64,000 bases of DNA. It comes from CAWCWK01 sp963842125 (GTDB lineage: Bacteria > Pseudomonadota > Alphaproteobacteria > Rhizobiales > CAWCWK01). Both the position numbers and the translations under genes were made by a program. This document shows positions 25,538-35,064 of the stretch, piece after piece. Where the stretch lies: contig CAWJFE010000001.1 of NCBI GenBank assembly GCA_963842125.1, forward strand, positions 1,512,156 to 1,576,155, read 5' to 3'. Each line of letters begins with the position of its first letter. Position 1 is the stretch's first letter. The notes under the pieces are model-generated. The model made no database searches. It saw only the letters and a list, made by a program, of their open reading frames with translations, and was not told the DNA's origin.

Positions 25538-28500
25538 CTACTCCGCCGCGTCGAGAACCGCGACGCGCGCCGGGCGCGGGGTTCCCATGGGCGGGAAGCT
25601 CGGCTCGGCCCGCTTCGGCCTGGTGATGTCCTTGTCGGCCGGGCGATGCGCGACGGCGTTGCCGGGGGTCGGCATCAGTTCGAGCTTCTCGGCCGCCGCC
25701 GGCTTGCGGCGGCGCACGAAGCTCCACACCCGGAGGATGCGCGCCTTGTAGAGCGACGGCGCGACCAGCATCACCGGCACCACGACCAGCGTCAGGATGG
25801 TCGAGAAGCCGAGGCCGAAGATGATCGCGGTCGCGAGCTGCACCCACCATGTCGACGTTACGCCGCCGATGGTGATGGTCTGCGTGAAGACGTCCGGCGT
25901 GATCTGAAGCGCCATCGGCACCAGGCCGACGATCGTCGTGCCCGTCGTGAGGAGGATCGGGCGGATGCGCTGCCCGGCGGTCTTCAGCATGGCCTCGCGC
26001 GGCTCGATACCCTCGTCGCGCAGCTGGTTGAACGTGTCGATGAGGATGATCGCGTTGTTCACGACGATGCCCGCCAGCGCGATGACGCCCGTGCCGGTCA
26101 TGATGATCGAGAACTTTTGGCCGGTCAGGTAGAGTCCCAGCAGCACGCCCATCACCGACATCACGACGGTGGAGAGCGTCACGAAGGCCTGCCAGAACGA
26201 GTTGAACTGCGTGACGAGGATGATGAACATCAAGAAGAGCGACGCGACCATGGCCTGCATGAGGAAGGCCTGGCTCTCGGCCTGATCCTCGTCGCCGCCG
26301 ACGAAGCCGGCCGTGATGGTGGCCGGCAGGTTGCCCTCGTCGAGCCAGGCCTGGACCTCGGCGATCTTGTCGTTCTTGTCGACGCCGGTGATCGCGTTGG
26401 CCTTCACCGTCATCGCATAGCGCTGATCGATCCGGGTGATCGAGGAGACCTGGGGCTGCGCTTCCCGGGTGACGAAGTTGGCGATGGGCACGAGCCCGGA
26501 GGGCGTGCGGACCTTGAGCTGGTCGATCTGGTCGATCGAGCGCTCCTCGACCGGCAGGCGCAGGCGAATGTCGACCTCGTCGTCGCTATCGTCGGGGCGA
26601 TAGCTGCCCATAAGGACGCCGTTGGTCGCCAGCTGGATCATCGAGCCGACGGTGACCGTGTCGGTGCCGTAGCGGCCCGCCTCGGCGCGGTCGACGTCGT
26701 ACTGCCACTCGATGCCGGGGAGCGGGCGCGAATCCTCGATCTCCTGCAGCCCTTCGAGCGAGTTGATGAAGCGACGCGCGTCGGTCGTCGCGGTCCGGAC
26801 CGCGTCGTAGTTGTTGCCCGTCAGCTGCAACTGGACGTCCTTGCCCGTGGGCGGTCCGCCCTCGATCTGCTTGAGCTCGACCCGAATGCCGGCGATATCG
26901 GCGACGGAGGCGCGGATATCGGTGAAGATCTCCTCGGCGACGCGCCGGTCGTTGAAGTTCTCCAACTCGAGCGTGATCTGGCCGATCGTGTCGGCGGGCT
27001 TGTCCTGGCCGAGGCCGCCACCGCCGCCTCCGCCGCCGCCCTCGGTCTTCATCAGCACGTCCTCGACGCCATCGATGCGGAGGATCTCGTATTCGACCTC
27101 GGCAACGAGATCGCGCTTCTCGGTCGCCGAGAGGTTGCCGCGCGCCGAGATCTGCACGACGGCCTGCTCGGGCTCCTCGTCGACGAAGAATTGGACGCCG
27201 GCAGCGTTCGCGCCGAACTGCATCACGATGGCGTAGGCACCGAAGAGGGCAAGTGCGACGACGATGGCCGGCATGCCGATGAAGCCGTCGAGGAGGCGGA
27301 TATAGCCGCCCGTCGCGCCCCTGAGATCGCGCGGGTCCATCTTGGAATCGCGGCCGAGCGCACGGGCTTCCTCGGAGACCTCGCCGGGCTTCACCCGCGG
27401 GCCGATGACGGCGCCGAGCGTGGGGAGGAAGATCATCGCCGTGAAGAGCGAGGCCGACAGGACGATGATGACCATGATCGGCAGGTTCGACATGAACTGC
27501 CCCGCCACGCCCGGCCACAGGAGGAGCGGCAGGAAGGCGGCGAGCGTCGTCGCGGTCGACGAGACGATCGGCCAGAACATCTGCTGCGCGGCGCGGATAT
27601 AGGCCTCGCGCTTATGAAGACCCTCGGCCATCTTCCGGTCGGCGTATTCCGTGATGACGATGGCGCTGTCGACCAGCATGCCCACCGTGAGGACGAGGCC
27701 GAACATGACCATCGTGTTGAGCGTCAGGTCGGTGAACGTCGTCAGGAAGAGGAAGCCGAGCATGAACGAGGTCGGGATCGCGATCGCGACGAGGAGCGCC
27801 GGCCGGACGCCCAGCGTCGCCAGGAGCACGATGAAGACGAGCGCGATGGCCGTCAGGATCGAGGCCTGGAGCGAGCCCAACGTCTCGAAGATCGAGGACG
27901 ACTGGTCGAGCATGTAGTCGACCTTGATGACCTCGGGCCAGTCGGCCGAAACCTGCTCGGCGACCGCGCGAACGGCCATGTTGTTCTCGATGATGTTCTC
28001 GCCGAGCCGCTTGACGACCTCGACCGCTATGGCCGGCTGGCCGTTGACGCGCGTGAAGGTCTCGGCATCCTTGAAGGTGCGGCGGATGTCGGCCAGATCG
28101 CCGAGCGTGACGACGCCGTCGCCGTTCTCGGTCACCTTCACGGGCAGGCTCATCACGTCCTGCGCGGTCTCGAAGAGGCCGGGGACCTTGATGTTGAAGC
28201 GGCCCTCGCCGGTGTCGAGCGTGCCAGCCGGCACGAGCTGGTTGTTGTTGCGCACGGCCTGCAGCAACTCGGCCTGCGCGATGTTGTAGCTCTCCAGACG
28301 CGTGTTATCGACGATGACCTCGAGGAGTTCCTCGCGCTGGCCGGTCAGATTGGCCTCCAGCACCGTCGGGACCTGCTCGATCGCGTCCTGCAGGATCTTG
28401 GCGTGCGTGTAGAGCGTGCGCTCGGGCACCGGGCCGGAGAGCGCGATGGTGATCGTCGGCACGAGATTGAAGTTCGTCTCCGTGATCGTCGGCTCGTCGG

Positions 28501-28870
28501 CGTCGGCTGGGAGCTGGCCCTTGGCCTTGTCGACCTCGGCGCGCACATCGTCGAGCGCGGCGTCCTTGTCGAAATCGGCGGCGAACTCCAGGAGGATGCC
28601 TGCGTGGCCCTCGGACGCGATGGCCTGCATCTCCTTCAGCCCGTCGAGGCTGGAGAGCGCGGTCTCCATCGGGCGCACGAGCAGGCGCTCGCTGTCCTCC
28701 GGGCTCACCCCCTGCTGGCTGACCGAGATGTAGAAGACCGGAACGTCGATATCCGGGTTCGATTCCTTGGGGATCGTGATGTAGCTCATCACGCCGCCGA
28801 CGATCATGAAGAGCATCAGCGTCAGGACGGTGCGCGGGCGGCGCAGGATCGCGCCAAGGGCGTTCTTCAT
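25538..28870 (-). CDS. RND family efflux pump, inner-membrane transporter
   Basis: A 1110-aa hydrophobe/amphiphile-type RND transporter with 12 membrane helices and two large periplasmic loops. The N-terminus ALGAILRRPRTVLTLMLFM, the proton-relay helix TVGMLVDSAIVITEY and the mirrored helix GIVVNNAIILIDTFNQLRDEG are clear. A glycine run (EGGGGGGGGGLG) sits in a periplasmic loop. It would use the proton gradient to expel compounds with the adaptor encoded just upstream; no outer-membrane factor gene is nearby. The PadR gene at the head of the operon suggests substrate-responsive control. Confidence 0.95.
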   Translation of the reverse strand: MKNALGAILRRPRTVLTLMLFMIVGGVMSYITIPKESNPDIDVPVFYISVSQQGVSPEDSERLLVRPMETALSSLDGLKEMQAIASEGHAGILLEFAADFDKDAALDDVRAEVDKAKGQLPADADEPTITETNFNLVPTITIALSGPVPERTLYTHAKILQDAIEQVPTVLEANLTGQREELLEVIVDNTRLESYNIAQAELLQAVRNNNQLVPAGTLDTGEGRFNIKVPGLFETAQDVMSLPVKVTENGDGVVTLGDLADIRRTFKDAETFTRVNGQPAIAVEVVKRLGENIIENNMAVRAVAEQVSADWPEVIKVDYMLDQSSSIFETLGSLQASILTAIALVFIVLLATLGVRPALLVAIAIPTSFMLGFLFLTTFTDLTLNTMVMFGLVLTVGMLVDSAIVITEYADRKMAEGLHKREAYIRAAQQMFWPIVSSTATTLAAFLPLLLWPGVAGQFMSNLPIMVIIVLSASLFTAMIFLPTLGAVIGPRVKPGEVSEEARALGRDSKMDPRDLRGATGGYIRLLDGFIGMPAIVVALALFGAYAIVMQFGANAAGVQFFVDEEPEQAVVQISARGNLSATEKRDLVAEVEYEILRIDGVEDVLMKTEGGGGGGGGGLGQDKPADTIGQITLELENFNDRRVAEEIFTDIRASVADIAGIRVELKQIEGGPPTGKDVQLQLTGNNYDAVRTATTDARRFINSLEGLQEIEDSRPLPGIEWQYDVDRAEAGRYGTDTVTVGSMIQLATNGVLMGSYRPDDSDDEVDIRLRLPVEERSIDQIDQLKVRTPSGLVPIANFVTREAQPQVSSITRIDQRYAMTVKANAITGVDKNDKIAEVQAWLDEGNLPATITAGFVGGDEDQAESQAFLMQAMVASLFLMFIILVTQFNSFWQAFVTLSTVVMSVMGVLLGLYLTGQKFSIIMTGTGVIALAGIVVNNAIILIDTFNQLRDEGIEPREAMLKTAGQRIRPILLTTGTTIVGLVPMALQITPDVFTQTITIGGVTSTWWVQLATAIIFGLGFSTILTLVVVPVMLVAPSLYKARILRVWSFVRRRKPAAAEKLELMPTPGNAVAHRPADKDITRPKRAEPSFPPMGTPRPARVAVLDAAE

Positions 28871-28916
28871 CGCACGGAAATCCTTAGGAGCCGGGTATTG
28901 GCGAGCACGGGTCGGG

Positions 28917-30330
28917 CTATCGTGCGAGGAGCGAAACGTCGAGCGCGCCGGCCTGCGGGCGCTGCGGCGGTGCGGGCGGTGTCTCGGCGAGCGTGAGTTC
29001 GTCGCCGGTGGCCGGACGGTCCGTCACATCGCGTAGCGTTTCGGATGAACGAATGTCGGTCACCGGGACGAGCATGGCCTCCGGCTCGACCGTCTCGTTC
29101 GTCGGATTGGCCGGCGCGGCTGCCGCCTCTGTCGAGGGCTCGTCCGAGGGATCGTTGCCGATCGGAGCCATCTCCGACATCTCCGCGGCCGGTGCGACAG
29201 GCTCTGCGGCATCCACCGCCGGGGCGCCTGCGGTACCGGCGCGCTCGTCCGGCAGGGCGCGGACCCTGGCGCCGTGGGCGACGTATTCCTGTCCGACCGT
29301 GATGACCCGGACCGTCTCCGGCAGGCCGGTCACCCAGACGCCTTCGCGGCTGTCGGCGAGGATGCCGACGGGCATGAAGACGACCGCATCGTCCGCATCG
29401 ACGGTGCGAACGCCGATGACGCCGTCATCGTTGAGCGTCAGCGTCGAGGCGGTGAGCGCGTGGGCGCGTGTCTCGGGTAGGGGAACCTCGATGGCGCTCG
29501 TCATGCCGTCGCGCAGCACGCCGTCGCCATTGGGCACCGAGACCTCGATGCGAAAGGTGCGCGTCTCGCGACTCGGCCGTCGGCGCGATATAGCTGATCT
29601 TCCCCTGGCGGGGCGCTCCGCCGAGCGGCGTGACGACGGCGGGCATGCCCTCGCCCAGCTGCGCGATCTCGCGCTCGGAGACCTGTCCGATGGCAAGCAT
29701 CGGGTCGGTCTGGACGAGCGTCGCGCAGGTCGCGCCCATGCCGAGGAAATCACCGATCTCGGCCAGCGGATCCTCGACCACGCCGGCGATCGGGGCCGCG
29801 ACGTCGACGCGGGCCATCTCCTGCTCGGCTTGGGCGACGGCGGCCTTCGCGGCATCGAGCGCTGCCCGAGCCGAGCGCACGCGCGCCTCCGCCACGACGC
29901 CGCGCTCGGCCAGCGTGACGTTGCTGTCATAGTCGAACTGCGCCTGCTGGAACTGTGCCTCGGCCTGGCTCAGCTGCGCGGCACGCACGCCCTCGTCGAT
30001 CTTGCACAGCGGTGCGCCGGCGGCGACGCGCTGGCCCTTGGAGACGAGCACCTGCGTGACCTGACCGGCCGTCTCGGTGCGCACCTCGACCCGCGTTTCG
30101 GCCTCGGCCCGCCCGCGCACCTCGAGCGCGTTCTCGCGCACCGAGGCCGAGACCTCGCGCACCCGAACCGCCATCAGCGTATCGGCCGCCGCGCCGACGC
30201 GCTCGGCCGGGGGGGGCAGGCTGTCGGGATCGTCGCCCTGGCCACCCATGATGAGGTCGCCCGAATACATCCAGTACCCGAGCCCGCCTGCCACGAGCGC
30301 GGCCAGAAAGTAGGAGGTCTTGCTGCCCAT
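28917..30330 (-). pseudogene. RND pump periplasmic adaptor (HlyD/MFP family), frameshifted
   Basis: The N-terminal part (ATG at 30330) has a membrane anchor (YFLAALVAGGLGYWMY), the lipoyl-like half AETRVEVRTETAGQVTQVLVSKGQ, a coiled-coil hairpin and the beta-barrel start GKISYIAPTAESR. Near 29568 the frame breaks; the continuation RETRTFRIEVSVPNGDG lies in the next frame and runs to 28917 with a Pro/Ala/Glu-rich tail. Adding one CG to GAGTCGCGAGACG repairs the gene to about 470 aa. It sits between padR (3-base gap) and the pump gene (46-base gap). Since the pump is intact, a consensus error is more likely than a true pseudogene. Confidence 0.82.
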
Positions 30331-30333
30331 GGT

Positions 30334-30885
30334 CTATTCCGCCGCGACTTGGAGTGTGGGCTCGTCATCGTGCCCGATCGATTCGAGTTCGCCCCGGTGG
30401 GCGTGCAGGTAGGCGAGTTCCTCGGTCATCACCTTGAGGCCGAGCCGGCCGGCCCATTGCGGCCCCGGCTTGTCGAAGCGCTCCATCATGCGCTCGATAT
30501 GCGCCTTCTTGTCTTCGTATTCCGCTATCCGCCCGTCGACGATGCTGCGCAGATGTGCCTTGCTGAGACTCTCCGCAAAGAGCGTGTGCATCAGGAACTC
30601 GGAGCGAAAGACATCGGGCGCCGGCATGTCCGTGAAGGCACCCAGCAACGCCGCGCGGCCCAAGTCGGTGATCGCGTAGACCTTGCGCGGCGGGCGACCG
30701 GGATCGCCCTCCTGGCGGGACGTGACATAGCCGCCTTCCTCCAGAGCGCGCAGCGCCGGATAGATCGCGCCGAAGCTTGCTTCGACGAAGTGCGACCAGT
30801 CGCCCTCCACCGAGTGCTTCTTGATCTCATAGCCGCTGGCATCGCCCATGCTGAGCATCGCGAGGCAGAGAGTTCTGACGTTCAT
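30334..30885 (-). CDS. PadR family transcriptional regulator
   Basis: A 183-aa regulator. The winged-helix domain includes LCLAMLSMGDASGYEIKK, FGAIYPALRALEEGGYVTSRQE and RKVYAITDLGRAAL, typical of PadR. The C-terminal helical part (PadR type 1, about residues 95-175) mediates dimerisation. It leads the padR-adaptor-pump operon, with only 3 bases to the adaptor gene. PadR proteins usually repress a neighbouring transporter and their own gene until a ligand binds. Candidate operator at 30909-30927. Confidence 0.93.
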   Translation of the reverse strand: MNVRTLCLAMLSMGDASGYEIKKHSVEGDWSHFVEASFGAIYPALRALEEGGYVTSRQEGDPGRPPRKVYAITDLGRAALLGAFTDMPAPDVFRSEFLMHTLFAESLSKAHLRSIVDGRIAEYEDKKAHIERMMERFDKPGPQWAGRLGLKVMTEELAYLHAHRGELESIGHDDEPTLQVAAE

Positions 30886-30908
30886 AGCGGCCTATATGGT
30901 TAACCTGC

Positions 30909-30927
30909 ATATGCCAGTCTGACATAT
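30909..30927. promoter_or_regulatory. Candidate PadR operator
   Basis: ATATG, nine bases, CATAT: an inverted repeat 24 bases upstream of the padR start, inside an A/T-rich island that also holds CTATATGG and GCATATATG. PadR sites are commonly ATGT-n8-ACAT-like dyads, so self-repression is plausible. Inference only. Confidence 0.45.
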
Positions 30928-31109
30928 CGCGGTTGCGCATATATGAAACTACCCGATCACGGCAAGGTGAGCGGGCCCCTAAATTCCGGTTGTACCCATC
31001 GGCGTCGTCGATGGTTGGACGCATGTGCCACCGGGACGATACGCGCCTTCATCGCGCGGGACCGATATGCTACGCCACCGGCCATATCGACAGGTCGAGG
31101 GCCGAACCC

Positions 31110-32411
31110 ATGAGCGAAGCAGCACTGCGCGACGACGATTTCGCGGATTTCTTCACGGCCGGCGTCGCCGATGCCGACCCGGACTTGAGCGCGGCGCTGA
31201 CGGGCGAATTGGGCCGCCAGCGACACGAGATCGAACTGATCGCCTCGGAGAACATCGTCTCGCGCGCGGTGCTCGAAGCGCAGGGCTCGGTGCTGACCAA
31301 CAAATATGCCGAGGGTTACCCCGGCAAGCGCTACTATGCCGGCTGCGAGCATGTCGACGTTGCCGAGCGACTCGCCATCGAGCGCGCCAGGCAGCTCTTC
31401 GGCTGCGCCTACGCCAACGTTCAGCCCCATTGCGGCGCCTCGGCCAATCAGGCCGTCTTCCTCGCGCTCCTGAAGCCGGGCGACACCTTCATGGGCATGG
31501 ACCTCGCGGCGGGCGGGCACCTCACCCACGGATCGCCGGTCAACATGTCCGGCAAGTGGTTCAAGCCCGCGCCCTACGGCGTGCGCCAGGACGACCACCT
31601 CATCGACTATGACTGGGTCGCCCAGCGCGCGACGGAGGTGAAGCCGAAGCTCATCATCGCGGGCGGCTCGGCCTATCCGCGCGAGATCGACTTCGCCCGC
31701 TTCCGCGCGATCGCCGATTCGGTCGGAGCGTGGTTCATGGTCGACATGGCCCATTTCGCCGGCCTGGTCGCCGGCGGCGTCTACCCGAGCCCGATCCCGC
31801 ACGCCCACGTCATCACCACCACGACGCACAAGACGCTGCGCGGGCCGCGCGGCGGCATGATCCTCTCCAACGACGAGAGCCTGGGCAAGAAGTTCAACTC
31901 CGCCGTCTTCCCCGGCCTTCAGGGTGGCCCGCTGATGCATGTGATCGCCGCCAAGGCCGTCGCGTTCGGCGAGGCGCTGCGCCCCGAGTTCAAGACCTAC
32001 GCGAAGCACGTCGTCGAGAACGCGCGCGCGATGGGCGAGGTGCTGCGCGAGAGCGGTCTCGACCTCGTCTCCAACGGCACCGACAGCCATGTCGTCCTCG
32101 TCGACCTGCGCCCCATGCAACTGACGGGCAAGGTCGCCGAGGCCGCGCTCACCCGCGTGGGCATCACCTGCAACAAGAACGCCGTCCCGTTCGACCCGGA
32201 AAAGCCGTTCGTCACCTCCGGCATCCGCCTCGGCACGCCGGCCGGCACCACGCGGGGCTTCGGCATCGCGGAGTTCCAGGAGGTCGGCCGCCTCATCGTC
32301 GACACGCTGAAGGGCCTGCAGGGCACGGGTGGCGAGGCGAACGAGACGGTCGAGGCCGATGTCGGCGCGCGGGTGAAGGCGCTCACCGCCCGCTTCCCGA
32401 TCTATTGCTGA
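31110..32411 (+). CDS. glyA: Serine hydroxymethyltransferase
   Basis: A 433-aa PLP enzyme that interconverts serine and glycine with tetrahydrofolate. Visible motifs: LIASENIVSRAVLEAQGS, YAEGYPGKRYYGG-like (here YYAGCEHVD), VDMAHFAGLVAGG, and the PLP-lysine motif TTTTHKTLRGPRGG. I chose the ATG at 31110 (MSEAALRD), since the longer frame from 30933 has no homology-like sequence. It is followed by nrdR after 25 bases, as in many Rhizobiales. Length is standard. Confidence 0.97.
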   Translation: MSEAALRDDDFADFFTAGVADADPDLSAALTGELGRQRHEIELIASENIVSRAVLEAQGSVLTNKYAEGYPGKRYYAGCEHVDVAERLAIERARQLFGCAYANVQPHCGASANQAVFLALLKPGDTFMGMDLAAGGHLTHGSPVNMSGKWFKPAPYGVRQDDHLIDYDWVAQRATEVKPKLIIAGGSAYPREIDFARFRAIADSVGAWFMVDMAHFAGLVAGGVYPSPIPHAHVITTTTHKTLRGPRGGMILSNDESLGKKFNSAVFPGLQGGPLMHVIAAKAVAFGEALRPEFKTYAKHVVENARAMGEVLRESGLDLVSNGTDSHVVLVDLRPMQLTGKVAEAALTRVGITCNKNAVPFDPEKPFVTSGIRLGTPAGTTRGFGIAEFQEVGRLIVDTLKGLQGTGGEANETVEADVGARVKALTARFPIYC

Positions 32412-32436
32412 TCGTCAGGCGCGGGAGGGCGGACCC

Positions 32437-32904
32437 ATGCTCTGTCCCTTCTGCGGCGGACCGGACAGCCAGGTGAAGGATTCGCGCGGCGCCGAGGAAG
32501 GCTGCGCGATCCGGCGCCGGCGCGAATGCGCGACCTGCGGCGCCCGCTTCACCACGTTCGAGCGCATCCAGCTTCGCGAACTCGCCGTGCTGAAACGGAC
32601 TGGCGCCCGCCAGGCCTTCGATCGCTCCAAGCTCACCCGCGCCATCAAGACCGCGCTCCGCAAGCGCCCGGTCTCCGACGAGGCGATCGACGCGCTCATC
32701 AGCGAGATCGTTCGCGACCTCGAGGCGAGCGGCGAGGCGGAGGTGACGACGCAGGCGCTCGGCGAGCGCGTGCTGGAGGCGCTGCGCGGTCTCGACCATG
32801 TCGCCTATGTCCGCTTCGCCTCCGTCTACCGCAACTTCTCGACCGCGCAGGATTTCGAGGCCTTCGTCGAGGAGCTGGGGCAGGGCCTCACCAAACCCTC
32901 GTGA
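32437..32904 (+). CDS. nrdR: Transcriptional repressor NrdR
   Basis: A 155-aa repressor of ribonucleotide reductase genes. The N-terminal zinc ribbon has four cysteines in CPFC and CATC; the following ATP-cone domain (about residues 46-136) senses ATP/dATP. Segments IRRRRECATCGARFTTFER and LDHVAYVRFASVYRNF are family hallmarks. It lies between glyA and ribD; its TGA overlaps the ribD GTG (GTGA at 32901-32904). Confidence 0.97.
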   Translation: MLCPFCGGPDSQVKDSRGAEEGCAIRRRRECATCGARFTTFERIQLRELAVLKRTGARQAFDRSKLTRAIKTALRKRPVSDEAIDALISEIVRDLEASGEAEVTTQALGERVLEALRGLDHVAYVRFASVYRNFSTAQDFEAFVEELGQGLTKPS

Positions 32905-33998
32905 CGCAGGACCGTGCGAGCGACGCCCGGTGGATGCGCAGCGCCATCACGCTCGGCGAGCGCAATGCCGGGCTGACGGGTGCCAACCCCAGCGTTGGCG
33001 CGCTGGTGGTCAAGGATGGCGTCGTGTTGGGCGCCGGGGCCACACAGTCCGGCGGGGCCGTCCACGCCGAAGCCGTGGCGCTCAAGCAGGCCGGTGATGC
33101 CGCGCGGGGCGCCACCCTCTACGTCACGCTCGAGCCCTGCGCCTACCGCAGCGCCGGCGGCACGCCTTGCGCCGACCTCACCCTTCGCGCAGGCATCGCC
33201 CGCGTCGTCATCGCCTGCGAGGACCCCAATCCCCGGATCGCCGGTCGTTCCGTCCTTCGCCTTCGCGCGCACGGCCTTGCGGTCGATGTCGGCGTCGAGG
33301 CCGTGGCAGCGGCGCGGTCCCTGGCCGGGTACCTGATGCGAACGACGAAGGGCCGGCCATTCGTCGTCGCAAAGCAAGCCGTCTCGTCCGACGGCTGCAT
33401 CGCCGCCTCAGGGCATCGCCCGGTTGCGATCACCGGCCCGGTCTCCAACGCGCAGGTTCACCTGCTGCGAGCCCGTGCCGATGCGATCCTCGTCGGTATC
33501 GGGACCGTGCTTGCCGATGACCCGTTGCTGAGCTGCCGTATCCCGGGCCTCGCCCACCGCTCGCCGCTGCGCGTCGTCCTTGACCGGCGCCTCGAAGTGC
33601 CGCTGGGAAGCCGGTTGGCGCTGACGGCGAGGGAGATGCCCGTGCTCGTCGTCTCCAGCCCCGAGCCTGACCAGACGAAGCGCGCAGCGCTGGAAGCGCT
33701 CGGCCTTCGCGTCCTCCCGGCCGATAACCTCGACGACGCTCTCTCATCGCTTGCCGCCGAGGGCGTCCAGACCGTTCTTGCCGAGCCTGGCGCCCGTCTG
33801 GCGCGGGCGTTGCACGAGGCAGACCTCATCGATCGCTACGAGATCTTCGAGGCTCCGGGCCCCATCGGCGCGGGCGGCATAGCGGCCATGCACGGCCTCG
33901 CGGTTGAGTCCGTGCTCAATTCGTCTAGATACGCCCTCCACGACGTTCGTCGCCACGGCGGCGATGTCCGCCGAGTCTACGACCGCCACCGCAGCTGA
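32901..33998 (+). CDS. ribD: Bifunctional diaminohydroxyphosphoribosylaminopyrimidine deaminase / 5-amino-6-uracil reductase
   Basis: A 365-aa riboflavin enzyme. The N-terminal deaminase domain has the zinc motif VHAEAVAL and EPCAY...TPCADL; the C-terminal reductase domain begins near GRPFVVAKQAVSSDGCIA and includes RADAILVGIGTVLADDP. The usual histidine of EPCxHxGR is replaced by Tyr-Arg in this copy. The GTG at 32901 overlaps nrdR and the homology starts right after it. It is followed by ribE 10 bases downstream. Confidence 0.95.
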   Translation: MTQDRASDARWMRSAITLGERNAGLTGANPSVGALVVKDGVVLGAGATQSGGAVHAEAVALKQAGDAARGATLYVTLEPCAYRSAGGTPCADLTLRAGIARVVIACEDPNPRIAGRSVLRLRAHGLAVDVGVEAVAAARSLAGYLMRTTKGRPFVVAKQAVSSDGCIAASGHRPVAITGPVSNAQVHLLRARADAILVGIGTVLADDPLLSCRIPGLAHRSPLRVVLDRRLEVPLGSRLALTAREMPVLVVSSPEPDQTKRAALEALGLRVLPADNLDDALSSLAAEGVQTVLAEPGARLARALHEADLIDRYEIFEAPGPIGAGGIAAMHGLAVESVLNSSRYALHDVRRHGGDVRRVYDRHRS

Positions 33999-34008
33999 AG
34001 GACAGGAC

Positions 34009-34632
34009 ATGTTCACGGGCATCGTCACCGATGTCGGCCGCGTCACCGCCGTGACGGAGGGCGACGGTCTGCGCCGCTTCCGCATCGCGATGACGCGGGA
34101 CGATGGCCGGGTGCCGCTCGGCGCCAGCATCGCCTGCTCGGGCGTGTGCCTGACGGTCGTCGAGACCGGGCTGGAGAACGGCACCACGTGGTTCGACGTC
34201 GAGGCTGGCTTCGAGACGCTGCGCGCGACGAGCGTCGGCACCTGGGGGGAGGGGACCGCGATCAACATCGAGCGGGCCTTGAAGGCCGGCGACGAGATGG
34301 GCGGCCACGTCGTCTCCGGGCATGTCGACGGTCTGGCGACGATCGAGGCGGTGGAGCCCGACGGCGAGGCCGTGCGCTACCGCTTCCGGCTGCCGGACGC
34401 CGCCGTGCCCTTCGTCGCCAGCAAGGGCTCCGTCACGCTCGACGGCACGTCGCTGACGGTGAACGGCGTCGAGGGCGCGCGCTTCTGGGTCATGATGATC
34501 CCGCACACGCTGGCCGTCACGACCTGGGGCGAGCGCGAGGCCGGCGACGCCGTCAACATTGAAGTCGACATGCTGGCCCGCTATGTGGCGCGGCTGGACG
34601 CGGTACGACGCGCCGAGAACGAGGACGCCTGA
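34009..34632 (+). CDS. ribE: Riboflavin synthase alpha subunit
   Basis: A 207-aa protein with two similar beta-barrel (lumazine-binding) repeats. It begins MFTGIVTDVGRV and contains ACSGVCLTV and GHVVSGHVDG in the first repeat and LTVNGVEG in the second. It dismutates two 6,7-dimethyl-8-ribityllumazine molecules into riboflavin. The ATG at 34009 follows AAGGACAGG; the longer frame upstream belongs to ribD. Its stop directly touches the ribH GTG. Confidence 0.96.
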   Translation: MFTGIVTDVGRVTAVTEGDGLRRFRIAMTRDDGRVPLGASIACSGVCLTVVETGLENGTTWFDVEAGFETLRATSVGTWGEGTAINIERALKAGDEMGGHVVSGHVDGLATIEAVEPDGEAVRYRFRLPDAAVPFVASKGSVTLDGTSLTVNGVEGARFWVMMIPHTLAVTTWGEREAGDAVNIEVDMLARYVARLDAVRRAENEDA

Positions 34633-35064
34633 GTGCCGAACCTGCTGATCATCGAAGCCCGCTTCTACGAGGGGCTGGCCGACGCCCTGGCCGAAGGCGC
34701 CGAGGCGGCGCTCGGCGCGGCCGGCGCGACGTTCGATCGCGTCTCGGTGCCCGGCGTGCTCGAGGTGCCCGCCGCGATGGCCTATGCCCATCAGGGCGGC
34801 GGCTATGACGGCTACGTGGTCCTCGGCTGCGTCATTCGCGGCGAGACGACGCATTACGACATCGTCGCCAACGAGTCGGCGCGCGAGGTCATGCGTCTGG
34901 CGAGCGACCATCGCCTCGCCGTCGGCAACGGCATCCTCACGGTCGAGAACGACGCGCAGGCCTGGGCGAGGGCGCGAATATCGGACAAGGACAAGGGCGG
35001 CGCGGCCGCGAACGCCGCACTCGAGATGATCGCCCTGCGCAGTCGTCTGGCGGGCGCGTCGTGA
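34633..35064 (+). CDS. ribH: 6,7-dimethyl-8-ribityllumazine synthase
   Basis: A 143-aa lumazine synthase. IIEARFYEGLADAL, VPGVLEVPAAM, LGCVIRGETTHYDIV and the C-terminal ENDAQAWAR region are diagnostic; the His of THYD is the catalytic base. It forms the lumazine from the RibD-pathway product and a 4-carbon unit from RibB, whose gene is not in this window. GTG start at 34633; GTGA overlap with nusB at the end. Confidence 0.96.
   Translation: MPNLLIIEARFYEGLADALAEGAEAALGAAGATFDRVSVPGVLEVPAAMAYAHQGGGYDGYVVLGCVIRGETTHYDIVANESAREVMRLASDHRLAVGNGILTVENDAQAWARARISDKDKGGAAANAALEMIALRSRLAGAS

Noticed and set aside
25463..28996. A very long plus-strand open frame opposite the RND pump (1177 codons)
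   Set aside because: It is the antisense shadow of a clear RND gene in GC-rich DNA; its translation is Arg/Asp/His-rich and resembles no protein.
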